From: Halomonas sp. DQ26W
GTDB taxonomy: Bacteria > Pseudomonadota > Gammaproteobacteria > Pseudomonadales > Halomonadaceae
Length of the DNA: 64,000 nucleotides
Direction: 5' to 3'
NCBI RefSeq assembly: GCF_003339685.1
Contig: NZ_QPKI01000017.1
Coordinates: 1 to 64,000, forward strand
Part shown: positions 39,135-47,070 of the stretch, piece by piece
Layout: each line of letters starts with the position of its first letter
Position numbering within the stretch: position 1 is the stretch's first letter
Notes under the pieces: model-generated
Told to the model about the DNA's origin: nothing
Database searches by the model: none
The model's input: only the letters and a program-made list of their open reading frames with translations
Program-made: the position numbers and the translations under genes

Positions 39135-39988
39135 CGACCACCACGGAAAAACTGCAGAAGGTACTGGCCCGTGCCGGGCTGGGCTCGCGTCGCGAAATGG
39201 AAACCGCCATCGCGGCCGGTCGCATCAAGATAAATGGCAAGCTGGCTACCCTCGGCGACCGCATCGAGATGCGCGACCGGGTCACCTTCGACGATCGCCC
39301 TGTCACCCTGCGTGGCATCGAGGAAACGCCGCGGCGGGTGATCATGTACAACAAGCCGGAAGGCGAGCTGTGCACTCGCAAGGATCCGGAAGGACGTCGT
39401 ACCGTGTTCGAACGCCTGCCACGCTTGAAAGGCGAGCGTTGGGTCGCCATAGGGCGGCTGGACATCAACACCAGTGGTCTGTTGCTGTTTACCACCGATG
39501 GTGAGCTGGCCAACCGCCTCATGCACCCTTCCACGCAGGTAGAGCGTGAGTACGCCGTGCGGGTCATGGGCGAGGTTAAGAAGGAGCAGGTCGTTGCTAT
39601 GGTCCAGGGGGTCATGCTCGAGGATGGCCCCGCACGATTCACCGATGTGCAGGAGTTCGGCGGTGAAGGCATCAACACCTGGTTTCATGTGGTGATCACC
39701 GAAGGCCGCAACCGCGAGGTACGGCGCCTTTGGGAATCCCAGGGACTGACGGTGAGCCGCCTGAAGCGTGTGCGTTACGGCAATATTTTTCTCGACAAGC
39801 GGGCCAAGGCCGGTGAGTGGGTGGAGCTCTCCCAGGCCGAGATCGACGACCTGGCGGAGAATGCAGGCCTGGCTTCGCGCAAGGTGCCGGAGCTGACGCC
39901 CGACGAGAAGAACCGCTGGAGCCGCGACAAAAACAAGCGCCGGCCAGTACAGGCGATGCGCAAGCCAAAGAGTCCGCGCGACCGTTGA
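39131..39988 (+). CDS. rluB: 23S rRNA pseudouridine 2605 synthase
   Basis: The 285-residue protein has an S4 RNA-binding domain (residues 8-65, [20 protein letters not shown]) and an RsuA-type synthase domain with the catalytic [14 protein letters not shown] (Asp near residue 115) and [17 protein letters not shown]. The long basic C-terminal tail ([18 protein letters not shown]) is typical of RluB rather than RsuA or RluF. Position after scpA-scpB is common in gammaproteobacteria. The start overlaps the scpB stop. Confidence 0.93.
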   Translation: MTTTTEKLQKVLARAGLGSRREMETAIAAGRIKINGKLATLGDRIEMRDRVTFDDRPVTLRGIEETPRRVIMYNKPEGELCTRKDPEGRRTVFERLPRLKGERWVAIGRLDINTSGLLLFTTDGELANRLMHPSTQVEREYAVRVMGEVKKEQVVAMVQGVMLEDGPARFTDVQEFGGEGINTWFHVVITEGRNREVRRLWESQGLTVSRLKRVRYGNIFLDKRAKAGEWVELSQAEIDDLAENAGLASRKVPELTPDEKNRWSRDKNKRRPVQAMRKPKSPRDR

Positions 39989-40030
39989 GCCGGTTGGCGT
40001 AAAGCTAGCGGATAGGCTGCTAAAAACCCC

Positions 40031-40059
40031 TTGCTTTCAGGGGGCTGGATGGGTAACAT
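40031..40059 (+). promoter_or_regulatory. Promoter of the tRNA-Lys pair
   Basis: TTGCTT at 40031 and TAACAT at 40054 are 17 bases apart. The bases after the -10 box are GC-rich (CTGCCCCCG), the discriminator type found on tRNA and rRNA promoters under stringent control. The first tRNA begins 17 bases after the -10 box. Confidence 0.6.
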
Positions 40060-40075
40060 CTGCCCCCGTTCGGAC

Positions 40076-40151
40076 GGGTCGTTAGCTCAGTTGGTAGAGC
40101 AGTTGGCTTTTAACCAATTGGTCGTAGGTTCGAATCCTACACGACCCACCA
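40076..40151 (+). tRNA. tRNA-Lys (UUU), first copy
   Basis: The 76-base gene folds as a full cloverleaf: acceptor GGGTCGT/ACGACCC, D arm GCTC/GAGC, anticodon stem GTTGG/CCAAT with loop CTTTTAA (anticodon TTT), T arm GTAGG-TTCGAAT-CCTAC, and encoded CCA. Confidence 0.98.
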
Positions 40152-40181
40152 TCCGTACCTGTAAGCTTGCACGCGAGCATC

Positions 40182-40257
40182 GGGTCGTTAGCTCAGTTGG
40201 TAGAGCAGTTGGCTTTTAACCAATTGGTCGTAGGTTCGAATCCTACACGACCCACCA
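40182..40257 (+). tRNA. tRNA-Lys (UUU), second copy
   Basis: Every base is identical to the copy at 40076-40151, with encoded CCA. The 30-base spacer holds no promoter, so both are probably cut from one transcript. Confidence 0.98.
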
Positions 40258-40289
40258 GACATCGGTTTCAGCGAAGCTCTGGAACCCAA

Positions 40290-40319
40290 CAAGAAAGGGC
40301 CCATCAGGGCCCTTTCTTG
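40290..40319 (+). terminator. Intrinsic terminator of the tRNA pair
   Basis: CAAGAAAGGGCCC pairs perfectly with GGGCCCTTTCTTG around the loop ATCA and is followed by TTTCTTG. The A-run before the stem on the opposite strand means it may also stop leftward transcripts. Confidence 0.88.
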
Positions 40320-40345
40320 TTTCTTGACGTTTTGCTGCTGTCTCC

Positions 40346-41656
40346 TTAATCCTCCACTCGTATCCGGCCAAGGCTATAGTCGCCGCCATGATTGGCAAGC
40401 ACGAAGCCCTGAAAGCCCTCGCGAAAACTTTTGTCCCGTGCCTGGATGACACGTCGTCCGTCAATGCTGATTCGCATCTCGCCGTTCTCGGCGCGGCTCC
40501 AGGTCAGGGTATGGAAGTTGCCATCCTCGAGGTTGATTGACCCATTGCTGCTGGCGATCACATCGCTCCCGTCGCTGGTGACCCTTGTCAGGTTGAGGCC
40601 GGGCCGCGAATCGGGGCGATAGACCAACCGATACCCGCTGCCCGGACGGTTGCCCTGAAAGACCCCCATTTCGAGGCTCCCCTCTTGCTTGCGGGAAGCC
40701 AGGTCCAACTCCATTTCGAAGGCGTTGCGGATCGGTGCTGCGACGAAGATCCTGGCAGTTTCTGCGGCTGCCGGTACCGCTTGGGGTTGAACATTACCCG
40801 TCTGTTCGAGGATCAAACGCAGCATGGCCAGGCCGACGTCCTCGGGCCGGTCGGAGCGCAGGCTCGGTGCCGCTGGGGCTCTCTCCTCCGCAATCTCGAC
40901 AGTGCTGCGCAAACCGTTTCGATCGATGCTGAAATCGCCGCTGAGCACCGTCCAGGCAGGATTGCGACGGTAGTCGCCGTCGTTGAAGTCGTCCTGCAAG
41001 GCAACACGAGGTGAGGTCGTGGGTGGCGGCGTGGTTGCCGTTACCGCTACCCTCTCCGTCTGGCGCAGGCGTCTGAGCAGGTCAGCCGTGGCGTGGCCGT
41101 CTTGGGCCATATCCACGTCGGCCTGATACTCGCGTATCGCGTTGCGGGTCCGGCGTCCCATTACGCCATCCACCGGACCGGCGTCATAGCCGAGTCGATT
41201 GAGCTCGCGCTGTACTTCGACCACGCCTTGCCGACCCGACAGGGTCTCGATGTCGGGTCGCGATGGCGGTGTTGCCTGTGAAGAAGGTGCCTCTTCCGGC
41301 TGCCAGACACGCGCCGCCTGTTGCGCCTCGGCGATTTGCTGAGCGGTCATTCGTTCGGCAACCGCATCACGAGCGCTTCCAGCATGGCGGTGGCCCCGGG
41401 AGGCAGACAGGTTGTACCACTTGTGAGCCTGCACGAAGTCCTGGGGTGTTCCACTACCGGCCTCGTGCAGGCGGCCCAGCATGTATAGAGCGTCGGCATC
41501 GCCGCTTCTGGCTGCTTCGCCGAATACCTGCAGTGCCTGTTGATACTCCTGACGTTCGTAGTGGCGCATGGCCTCGGTGTAATCTGCGCTGGCCAGTCCG
41601 ATGTGACTGAACAGCAGAAGCAGGAGCATAAGTCCTTTGATAATGATCACGGGCAT
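40346..41656 (-). CDS. Sel1-repeat, peptidoglycan-binding and LamG-like multidomain protein
   Basis: The 436-residue protein starts with a signal peptide (residues 1-24, ending GLASA). A Sel1-like repeat follows (about 28-95, YEQQALQVFGEAARSGDADALYMLG pattern read as DADALYMLGRLHEAG). A peptidoglycan-binding domain lies near 140-200 (LNRLGYDAGPVDGVMGRRTR), then a low-complexity linker and a C-terminal beta-sandwich (about 215-436, DDFNDGDYRRNPAWTVLSGD) like a laminin-G or DUF1080 domain. Probably periplasmic, attached to the wall and binding a sugar polymer or protein. It ends 26 bases after the tRNA terminator on the other strand. Confidence 0.75.
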   Translation of the reverse strand: MPVIIIKGLMLLLLLFSHIGLASADYTEAMRHYERQEYQQALQVFGEAARSGDADALYMLGRLHEAGSGTPQDFVQAHKWYNLSASRGHRHAGSARDAVAERMTAQQIAEAQQAARVWQPEEAPSSQATPPSRPDIETLSGRQGVVEVQRELNRLGYDAGPVDGVMGRRTRNAIREYQADVDMAQDGHATADLLRRLRQTERVAVTATTPPPTTSPRVALQDDFNDGDYRRNPAWTVLSGDFSIDRNGLRSTVEIAEERAPAAPSLRSDRPEDVGLAMLRLILEQTGNVQPQAVPAAAETARIFVAAPIRNAFEMELDLASRKQEGSLEMGVFQGNRPGSGYRLVYRPDSRPGLNLTRVTSDGSDVIASSNGSINLEDGNFHTLTWSRAENGEMRISIDGRRVIQARDKSFREGFQGFVLANHGGDYSLGRIRVED

Positions 41657-41741
41657 CTCCAGTGAACATAGGCTGCATCTTCGAAAAGCAGCCCCTGGGC
41701 CTCACCGTGCTGCCTTGCCCCTCGACTCGCTCCTCATTGTC

Positions 41742-41816
41742 TCAGCGAAGACCGAGTACGGAGAGGATCACCAGCACGATGACGATTGCACCTACGATAT
41801 AGACGATGTTGTTCAT
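41742..41816 (-). CDS. 24-residue membrane protein
   Basis: The ATG at 41816 has GGAGGT 8 bases before it, and the frame stops at 41742. The product is a single membrane helix, starting MNNIVYIVGAIVIVLVIL and ending GLR. Near-identical mini-proteins of this form occur in many Gram-negative bacteria and are mostly unnamed. The gene lies upstream of the Sel1 protein gene on the same strand, but its role is unknown. Confidence 0.6.
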   Translation of the reverse strand: MNNIVYIVGAIVIVLVILSVLGLR

Positions 41817-42004
41817 GAAGTGTACCTCCGTGGTGCATTTTCCTGCTGCAGGATTCTGCGGGTTGGTTCGTGTCTTGATGGCGTCGCACTCCTTGCGACG
41901 CATAGCGTAACTCCCTGTACAGGCTTTTCCATGTTTTCCATGCCACGCTCATACAGAGAGTATGTCTTTGTCGGATATCGGTCTGTGCGGTGGCGTACAT
42001 TCGA

Positions 42005-43300
42005 CTAAAAATCGAAAAAGAATTGCGGCGAGTGGAAGGTTCGATGCTCACTTGGTTCGGTTCGCCGCCGCCGGATTGGCAGGGTGTTCATCTCAGCCGT
42101 GAAGCACTGATGCCCGTTTCGGCCATTCCGTTTGGTGTGGTACATGGCCATGTCTGCGTTGTGCATGAGGGCATCAGCATCATCGGCATCATCCGGATAG
42201 AGACTGATACCGATGCTTAGCGTGATGAGGAGTTCATGACCCTCTATACGGTACGGCCTGCTCAGGACGGCAAGCAGTTTTTCCGCAACCTTGGTGGCGT
42301 CTTCTGGCTTCCTGATCTCAGCAAGCAGAATCGCGAATTCGTCGCCACCCTGCCGGCAGACGGTGTCGATGTCGCGCATGCAATCGCGAAGACGACTCGC
42401 CACCGCCTGGAGCAGGCTGTCACCCACGGCATGGCCGAGCGAGTCATTAATGGGCTTGAAGTCATCGAGGTCAAGATAGAGCAGGGCGACCAGGTGTTGG
42501 TGTCGTCGGGCCAAGCCAATGGCTTGGGAGAGCCGTTCCGTCATCAACGCGCGATTGGCCAGGCCGGTGAGTGCATCATGCTGTGCCAAGTAGGCCATCC
42601 TCTCCAGCATCACCTTCGACATGGAAGCGTCGCGGAATACGATGACGGCGCCGGTGACACGACCGTGTCGGTCATGGATGGGCGCCGCTGAATCCTCGAT
42701 TTCGAGCTTGCTGCCATCCTGGCGGACCAGCGCGCAATCCAGGGAGAGGTCTTGCACCCTGTTTTCCTCGATGGCCCTGTGTGCGGGGGTGACGATTCTG
42801 TGATGTGTCTTGCCATCGACAAGATGGAGCACACGGGAAAGTGGCTTGCCGATCGACTCCAGTTCCGACCAGCCTGTTAAGGTTTCAGCCCTTCGGTTCA
42901 TGTAGGTGATAGTACTCTGATGGTCGATAGTCATGACGGCATCACCAACGGCGTTGAGGGCCACCCGCACCCATGGCTCCTCAGCATTCAATCCTGCTGC
43001 GACGTCCTGTTTCGAGGCGGTAGTCTGGGCGCGGTCTTGCAGCACCGGCTCTGCTGATCGTAAAGGATATAAGGTGTGTAAGGTGGCGGAAGATCGCTGT
43101 TGAAGAAGCGGATTGTCCCTCATGCTCTTAGCCCGCGATCGTACATTTTCCATGGCCCGCAGGCCCCAATGCTGGACAACAGCGGCGTAGTCCATTGCGG
43201 TGCTCGAGCCCGAGAGACTGGAGAGGCAATCATTAGAAATGTTGGCATTACCATGAGTCGAATTCCTTTTCGCCTGTGTGTAAACCGGATGGTGCGGCAT
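42005..43300 (-). CDS. PAS-GGDEF diguanylate cyclase
   Basis: The enzyme makes c-di-GMP from two GTP. A PAS domain (starting VRVALNAVGDAVMTIDHQ, with ITYMNRRAETLTGWS) and its PAC cap precede a GGDEF domain with YLDLDDFKPINDSLGH, the intact active site GGDEF and the inhibitory RxxD motif five residues before it (RDID). No EAL phosphodiesterase follows, only a basic tail. The frame is open to 43570, but the first 90 codons look non-coding and would overlap the divergent Crp-like start, so I chose the ATG at 43300; later ATGs are possible. Activity by the cyclase and feedback by product are expected from the motifs. Confidence 0.85.
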   Translation of the reverse strand: MPHHPVYTQAKRNSTHGNANISNDCLSSLSGSSTAMDYAAVVQHWGLRAMENVRSRAKSMRDNPLLQQRSSATLHTLYPLRSAEPVLQDRAQTTASKQDVAAGLNAEEPWVRVALNAVGDAVMTIDHQSTITYMNRRAETLTGWSELESIGKPLSRVLHLVDGKTHHRIVTPAHRAIEENRVQDLSLDCALVRQDGSKLEIEDSAAPIHDRHGRVTGAVIVFRDASMSKVMLERMAYLAQHDALTGLANRALMTERLSQAIGLARRHQHLVALLYLDLDDFKPINDSLGHAVGDSLLQAVASRLRDCMRDIDTVCRQGGDEFAILLAEIRKPEDATKVAEKLLAVLSRPYRIEGHELLITLSIGISLYPDDADDADALMHNADMAMYHTKRNGRNGHQCFTAEMNTLPIRRRRTEPSEHRTFHSPQFFFDF

Positions 43301-43568
43301 TGCTTGACCCTGGCCGGGTGCTTGGCCACTATCCTGCAAGCTTAGTGGCGTGACGATGTCGATTCTGTGCGCTAGCGTACATAGAATTGCTTGTTGCTGA
43401 GCGTATGTCGGCGTCTGGGATGGGAGCGTTGTAGGGCAGTCTGCTGCCTGTCTCTTGCGGTGTCGGGGGTGGTTAGCCCTCGATAGCCTCGTATCGTCAA
43501 CTACCAACGGCAATTTTTCTTTTTGTCTCCCATGCTCGGGGAGCTTGCCCGAAACAGGAGTGTCAGTC

Positions 43569-44273
43569 ATGCCCCTGCAACGTGATCTCCGTCAGAATCA
43601 CATACTGGCGGCCCTGCCGAGGGATGAGTATCAACGCTTGGCCCCTCACCTCCAGCGGGTGGATTTGATGCTGGGGGAGTCGCTGGCAGAGTCGGGAGAA
43701 TTGATTCGCCATGTCTATTTCCCGCTAGATTGCATCGTATCGCTACTGTGCGTCATGGAAGATGGTGATTCTACAGAAATTGCCGTCGTTGGTGCTGAGG
43801 GTGTCGTCGGCATCTCGCTGTTCATGGGCGGTGAAAGCACTCCGAGCCGAGCCATCGTGAAGAGTGCCGGCAGCGCTTATCGCCTCGAGGGGCAGTTGCT
43901 GAAGGCCGAGTTCTATCGTGCGGGACCCTTGCAGGTTCTGCTGCTGCGTTACACCCAGGCACTAATCACCCAGACGGCACAGACTGCGCTGTGCAACCGG
44001 TATCACAGCCTGGATCAGCAATTGTGTCGCTGGCTGTTGTTGAGCCTTGATCGCTTGCCGACCAATGAATTGGTCATGACCCAGGAGCTGATCGCCAACA
44101 TGCTCGGCGTCCGTCGAGAAGGCGTCACCGAGTCGGCCGGCAAGCTGCAGAGAGCCGGTCTGATTACCTACCATCGCGGACACATCAGCATTCTCGACAG
44201 GCCCGGCCTGGAAGCGCGAGTCTGTCAGTGCTACGCGGCCGTCAAGAGAGAGTACGACCGCCTTTTGAACTAG
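43569..44273 (+). CDS. Crp/Fnr-family transcriptional regulator, first of two
   Basis: The 234-residue protein has a cyclic-nucleotide-binding-like barrel (about 15-130, GELIRHVYFPLDCIVSLLCV and GAEGVVGISLFMGG) and a C-terminal winged helix (about 150-225, ELIANMLGVRREGVTESAGK). The PxD and EGVVG patterns belong to a branch of Crp-like proteins without the usual cAMP pocket residues, whose ligand is unknown. The ATG at 43569 has CAGGAG upstream. It lies divergent from the diguanylate cyclase gene, and a similar regulator follows at 44643. Confidence 0.87.
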   Translation: MPLQRDLRQNHILAALPRDEYQRLAPHLQRVDLMLGESLAESGELIRHVYFPLDCIVSLLCVMEDGDSTEIAVVGAEGVVGISLFMGGESTPSRAIVKSAGSAYRLEGQLLKAEFYRAGPLQVLLLRYTQALITQTAQTALCNRYHSLDQQLCRWLLLSLDRLPTNELVMTQELIANMLGVRREGVTESAGKLQRAGLITYHRGHISILDRPGLEARVCQCYAAVKREYDRLLN

Positions 44274-44642
44274 CAGCGTCCCGGCTGATGGCTGCTAGAG
44301 CAGAGTTTGCTCTGGCTGTGTCTCCTGGCGCACCGACGACATGGATGTGGGCATGCCATTGTTCGATCAGCGGTCTATAGGTAATTCCCTGACCCTTCTC
44401 TGGCTGCCGTCGATATCGGAGCTCAGGAGGCTGTCGGACTTAACGCTGAGCTACTGCGAAATCCGGATTTTCGGCCAACATCATTCGATCTGTTTCATTA
44501 AAGAGGCCCCCTATTCGCCTCATCAGATCAATAAACTTGACTCGAAACCCGAATCTCTCGCTACGATCGGTCAAATCCGACAACCTCCTAGTGATTGCTT
44601 GCCATGTGTCCACGGCCGATGTTTTCAACCAGGAGCGCGCAC
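44274..44642. promoter_or_regulatory. Gene-free stretch between the two Crp-like genes
   Basis: No frame here resembles a protein. A hairpin with AGAGCA/TGCTCT at about 44297-44313 may end the first gene. The second gene has its own ribosome binding site, and promoter elements for it must lie here, but I could not single them out. Confidence 0.35.
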
Positions 44643-45365
44643 ATGAAGCCTTCCCCCTCCAACCCGATGACTAACCACCTTATCGACAGCTTGCCGCATC
44701 AGGATAGGGTATCTTTACTTGCCGACTGCGAGGCCATCGACCTGGTGTTCGGTGAGGTGATCACCGAGCACGGCGGGCGGATCCAGCATGTCCATTTCCC
44801 ACTCGACAGCTTCATTTCCCAGATTGCCAACCTGAGTGAAAAGGAGCAGTTGGAAGTGGCGATGGTCGGCAGTGAAGGAATGTTGGGGACGCCCCTGATT
44901 CTCGGGGTCGATGTGTCACCCTGTCTTGCCCTGGTACAGGGTGCAGGGCCGGCACTGCGCCTGCCGGCGGTCGCATTTGGCCGTCACCTGGAGCAGAGCC
45001 CTGCGCTTCAGGCGTTGTTGAAGCGCTATCTTCATGTGGTCATGCACCAGTTATTCCGGGTCGTGGCATGTACCCACTTTCACCAAGTCGAGGCTCGCTT
45101 GGCGCGCTGGCTGCTGATGACACAGGATCGCGCGCACTCGGACCAACTGCATCTTACCCACGAGTTTCTGGCCATGATGCTGGGGGTTCGTCGGGCCGGC
45201 ATCACCCTGGCTGCCATGGCTCTTCAGGCGCGAGAACTGATCCGCTATCACCGAGGAGACATCGTGGTGCTGGATCGGGTGGGTCTGATCGAGGCCTCCT
45301 GCGGTTGCTATGCCTCTGATCGTAGCCTCTACCGTCGGGTCATCACCAAAGGAAGCACAGCATGA
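44643..45365 (+). CDS. Crp/Fnr-family transcriptional regulator, second of two
   Basis: The 240-residue protein is a diverged paralog of the product at 43569-44273, with the same barrel pattern (GGRIQHVHFPLDSFISQIAN and GSEGMLGTPLILGV) and the same winged helix (HEFLAMMLGVRRAGITLAAM). Aligned by eye, both keep HVxFPLDxxIS and LGVRRxG, so they arose by duplication. The second protein has a Cys-rich ending (ASCGCYASD). AGGAG precedes the ATG at 44643. The effector is unknown. Confidence 0.87.
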   Translation: MKPSPSNPMTNHLIDSLPHQDRVSLLADCEAIDLVFGEVITEHGGRIQHVHFPLDSFISQIANLSEKEQLEVAMVGSEGMLGTPLILGVDVSPCLALVQGAGPALRLPAVAFGRHLEQSPALQALLKRYLHVVMHQLFRVVACTHFHQVEARLARWLLMTQDRAHSDQLHLTHEFLAMMLGVRRAGITLAAMALQARELIRYHRGDIVVLDRVGLIEASCGCYASDRSLYRRVITKGSTA

Positions 45366-45526
45366 AATCGACTGGCGCCTGTGCAGAGGCGGCAGCCGAA
45401 AAATCATGCGGGTACGCCGGAGGCGCGGTAGCACTGAGATACTGGCTCAGCAGGCACCGTCGCCTTCGCTGTCGTGCCAGGAGGCCTCTTCGCTTCGCTG
45501 GCTTTTGGCGTCCTCCATGTCGAGCG

Positions 45527-45811
45527 TTACCGGCGTCGCTTCAGTGACGAGTATAACGCGCCAGTGACAAAGGCGATGCCAATGGACATTAATGGATTCT
45601 CGCGGACGTAGCTGCTCACGCGTTCGAGGGCATCATCAGCCCGTTGACGTCCATGAACGGCAACCTCGCGAACGCGCTCTTCGGCGTGAGACGCTTGCTC
45701 GCGAGCATACTCCTCGGCCTTGCCAGCGGTTCCGGCAGCCCTGTCCACAGCTTCATGAGCCTTGCCGGCAACCTGATCGATGGTCTCGTGTCCGCTTGCA
45801 TTCGTCGCCAT
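45527..45811 (-). CDS. DUF883/ElaB-YqjD-like membrane-anchored protein
   Basis: The 94-residue protein has a long charged helix (residues 10-65, with TIDQVAGKAHEAVDRAAG and EEYAREQASHAEERVREVA) and a C-terminal tail anchor YVRENPLMSIGIAFVTGALY followed by basic residues. This matches the ElaB/YqjD/DUF883 group, stationary-phase inner-membrane proteins that in E. coli bind ribosomes. AAGGAGG lies 10 bases before the ATG at 45811. Confidence 0.8.
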   Translation of the reverse strand: MATNASGHETIDQVAGKAHEAVDRAAGTAGKAEEYAREQASHAEERVREVAVHGRQRADDALERVSSYVRENPLMSIGIAFVTGALYSSLKRRR

Positions 45812-46408
45812 GATCGTATCCTCCTTGTTGGTGTGTAGATGTCGGGCCCCGGGTGAAGATGACCTGTCAGGTATGACGCTCTTCGTCGCCATTGGTTTCT
45901 CTGGATATCTTCTGGTCGAGTTCTTCAGGCCAGATCATGATGTTCAGACAGCGGGGCACGTCGTGTCACCGCTGTCTGTAGCTTAGATCAATCGCACTCG
46001 TATTCGGGCGAGTTCCGAAGTATTTTTACATCATGTTCTTGTAGAGCAAGGGTTCGTCATAATCCATGGTGTGCTCTATGTGATCCCAGCCCAGTTCAAC
46101 GCCTCGTGCGCCAATCTCCGGGAAGGCATCAGTCTTCACCACGACGCCGACGATATGCGGTGCCCGAGTCTCGTGAACGCCGTTTCAGCTTGGGGCTGAT
46201 CGCACGCTTGTCGGTACGCTACGACACAGAATTGCGATCCTGTGACGCAGTGCCCCTGAGCCTGGTCTAAAAAAATGATTACGTATAAGTTGGACACCGC
46301 ACAGACCAGCCCCCGAGTTACAATTATGATTACATTACCACCCTGTTCTTACATGTGTTCATAGTGAGAGGCAGAGTTTAAATTACGCAGTCATCTGGAG
46401 GTCAGCAT
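45812..46408. other. Gene-poor stretch with one gene remnant
   Basis: The only protein-like signal is on the minus strand at about 46026-46172: a tail of about 49 codons starting VHETRAPHIVGVVVKT and containing ARGVELGWDHIEHT, then a TAA at 46026. A stop immediately upstream means the 5' part is lost. I do not recognise the family. The remaining bases are A+T-rich and should contain the promoter of the CsbD-like gene at 46409. Confidence 0.4.
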
Positions 46409-46588
46409 ATGAACAAGGATCAGGTCAAAGATAGTGCGGGAAAGGATAAGGGTAATGCCAAGGAGTTTTCCGACAAGGTAAGCGACGACAAAACCACGGA
46501 GCAGAAAGGTGATGCTGAAAAGCATGGTGACGAAGATGGAGTTGTGTTAGATAAAATCAATGACGATGCCAAGAAGGCAAAAAAATGA
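46409..46588 (+). CDS. CsbD-like small hydrophilic stress protein
   Basis: The 59-residue protein is strongly charged and poor in hydrophobic residues: MNKDQVKDSAGKDKGNAKEF then GDAEKHGDEDGVV. This matches the CsbD group of general-stress proteins, which are probably disordered. A ribosome binding site (CTGGAGGTC) stands 5 bases before the ATG. The last codons overlap the start of the next gene by four bases (ATGA), so the two products are made in step. Confidence 0.65.
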   Translation: MNKDQVKDSAGKDKGNAKEFSDKVSDDKTTEQKGDAEKHGDEDGVVLDKINDDAKKAKK

Positions 46589-46977
46589 ACCATTCAACGA
46601 TTCAATCTGATACTAGTCATGTAGTCGCCGATGATTTGCAGGCTGGCGCCGTGTTGCTGAGCGCCTCCACCATAACAGGCGACGATGTATATAACATGCA
46701 GGATGAGGAACTTGGCAAGATTCATGATGTTATGCTCGATGTGGCCGAGGGAAAAATATGTTACGCAGTCTTGGCATCGGGCGGTTTTTTGGGCATGGGT
46801 GATCGTCTGTTCGCTGTTCCGTGGAAGGCCTTGAAGCACGACAAGGCAAACAATCGGTTCATGCTCGATGTAAATGCTGAGCGATTAAAGAACGCTCCGG
46901 GATTCGACAAGGGTCAATGGCCGAACATGGCTGATGCCAGTTGGAATTCGACCGTCGAGTCCTTCTATATCAAGTGA
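46585..46977 (+). CDS. PRC-barrel domain protein
   Basis: The 130-residue protein is a single PRC barrel: TGDDVYNMQDEELGKIHDVM, ICYAVLASGGFLGMGDRLFA, VPWKALKHDKANNRFMLDV. The domain occurs in the photosynthetic H subunit and in RimM and often as stand-alone stress proteins in Proteobacteria and archaea. Its overlap with the CsbD-like gene, and the nearby DUF883 and DUF3618 genes, suggest an osmotic or envelope stress set. Confidence 0.85.
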   Translation: MNHSTIQSDTSHVVADDLQAGAVLLSASTITGDDVYNMQDEELGKIHDVMLDVAEGKICYAVLASGGFLGMGDRLFAVPWKALKHDKANNRFMLDVNAERLKNAPGFDKGQWPNMADASWNSTVESFYIK

Positions 46978-47070
46978 TTTAAATGATCAGCAGGCCGAAT
47001 GCGGAAGGTCCGGCTAGCAACGCCTACCTGGACCAACCGTGTTGCCGAGGCCATGTGGCATGGACTTTCC

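Noticed and set aside
40076..40257. tRNA-Lys pair as the attachment site of a genomic island covering 40-53 kb
   Set aside because: No integrase gene and no further copy of the tRNA 3' end were seen in the window; the two copies are full tRNAs.
42236..42691. 151-residue plus-strand frame opposite the GGDEF gene
   Set aside because: Mirror of a clear PAS-GGDEF coding region; its sequence is meaningless as protein.
44341..44646. 101-residue plus-strand frame before the second Crp-like gene
   Set aside because: No family resemblance or ribosome binding site, and it ends past the ATG of the real gene.
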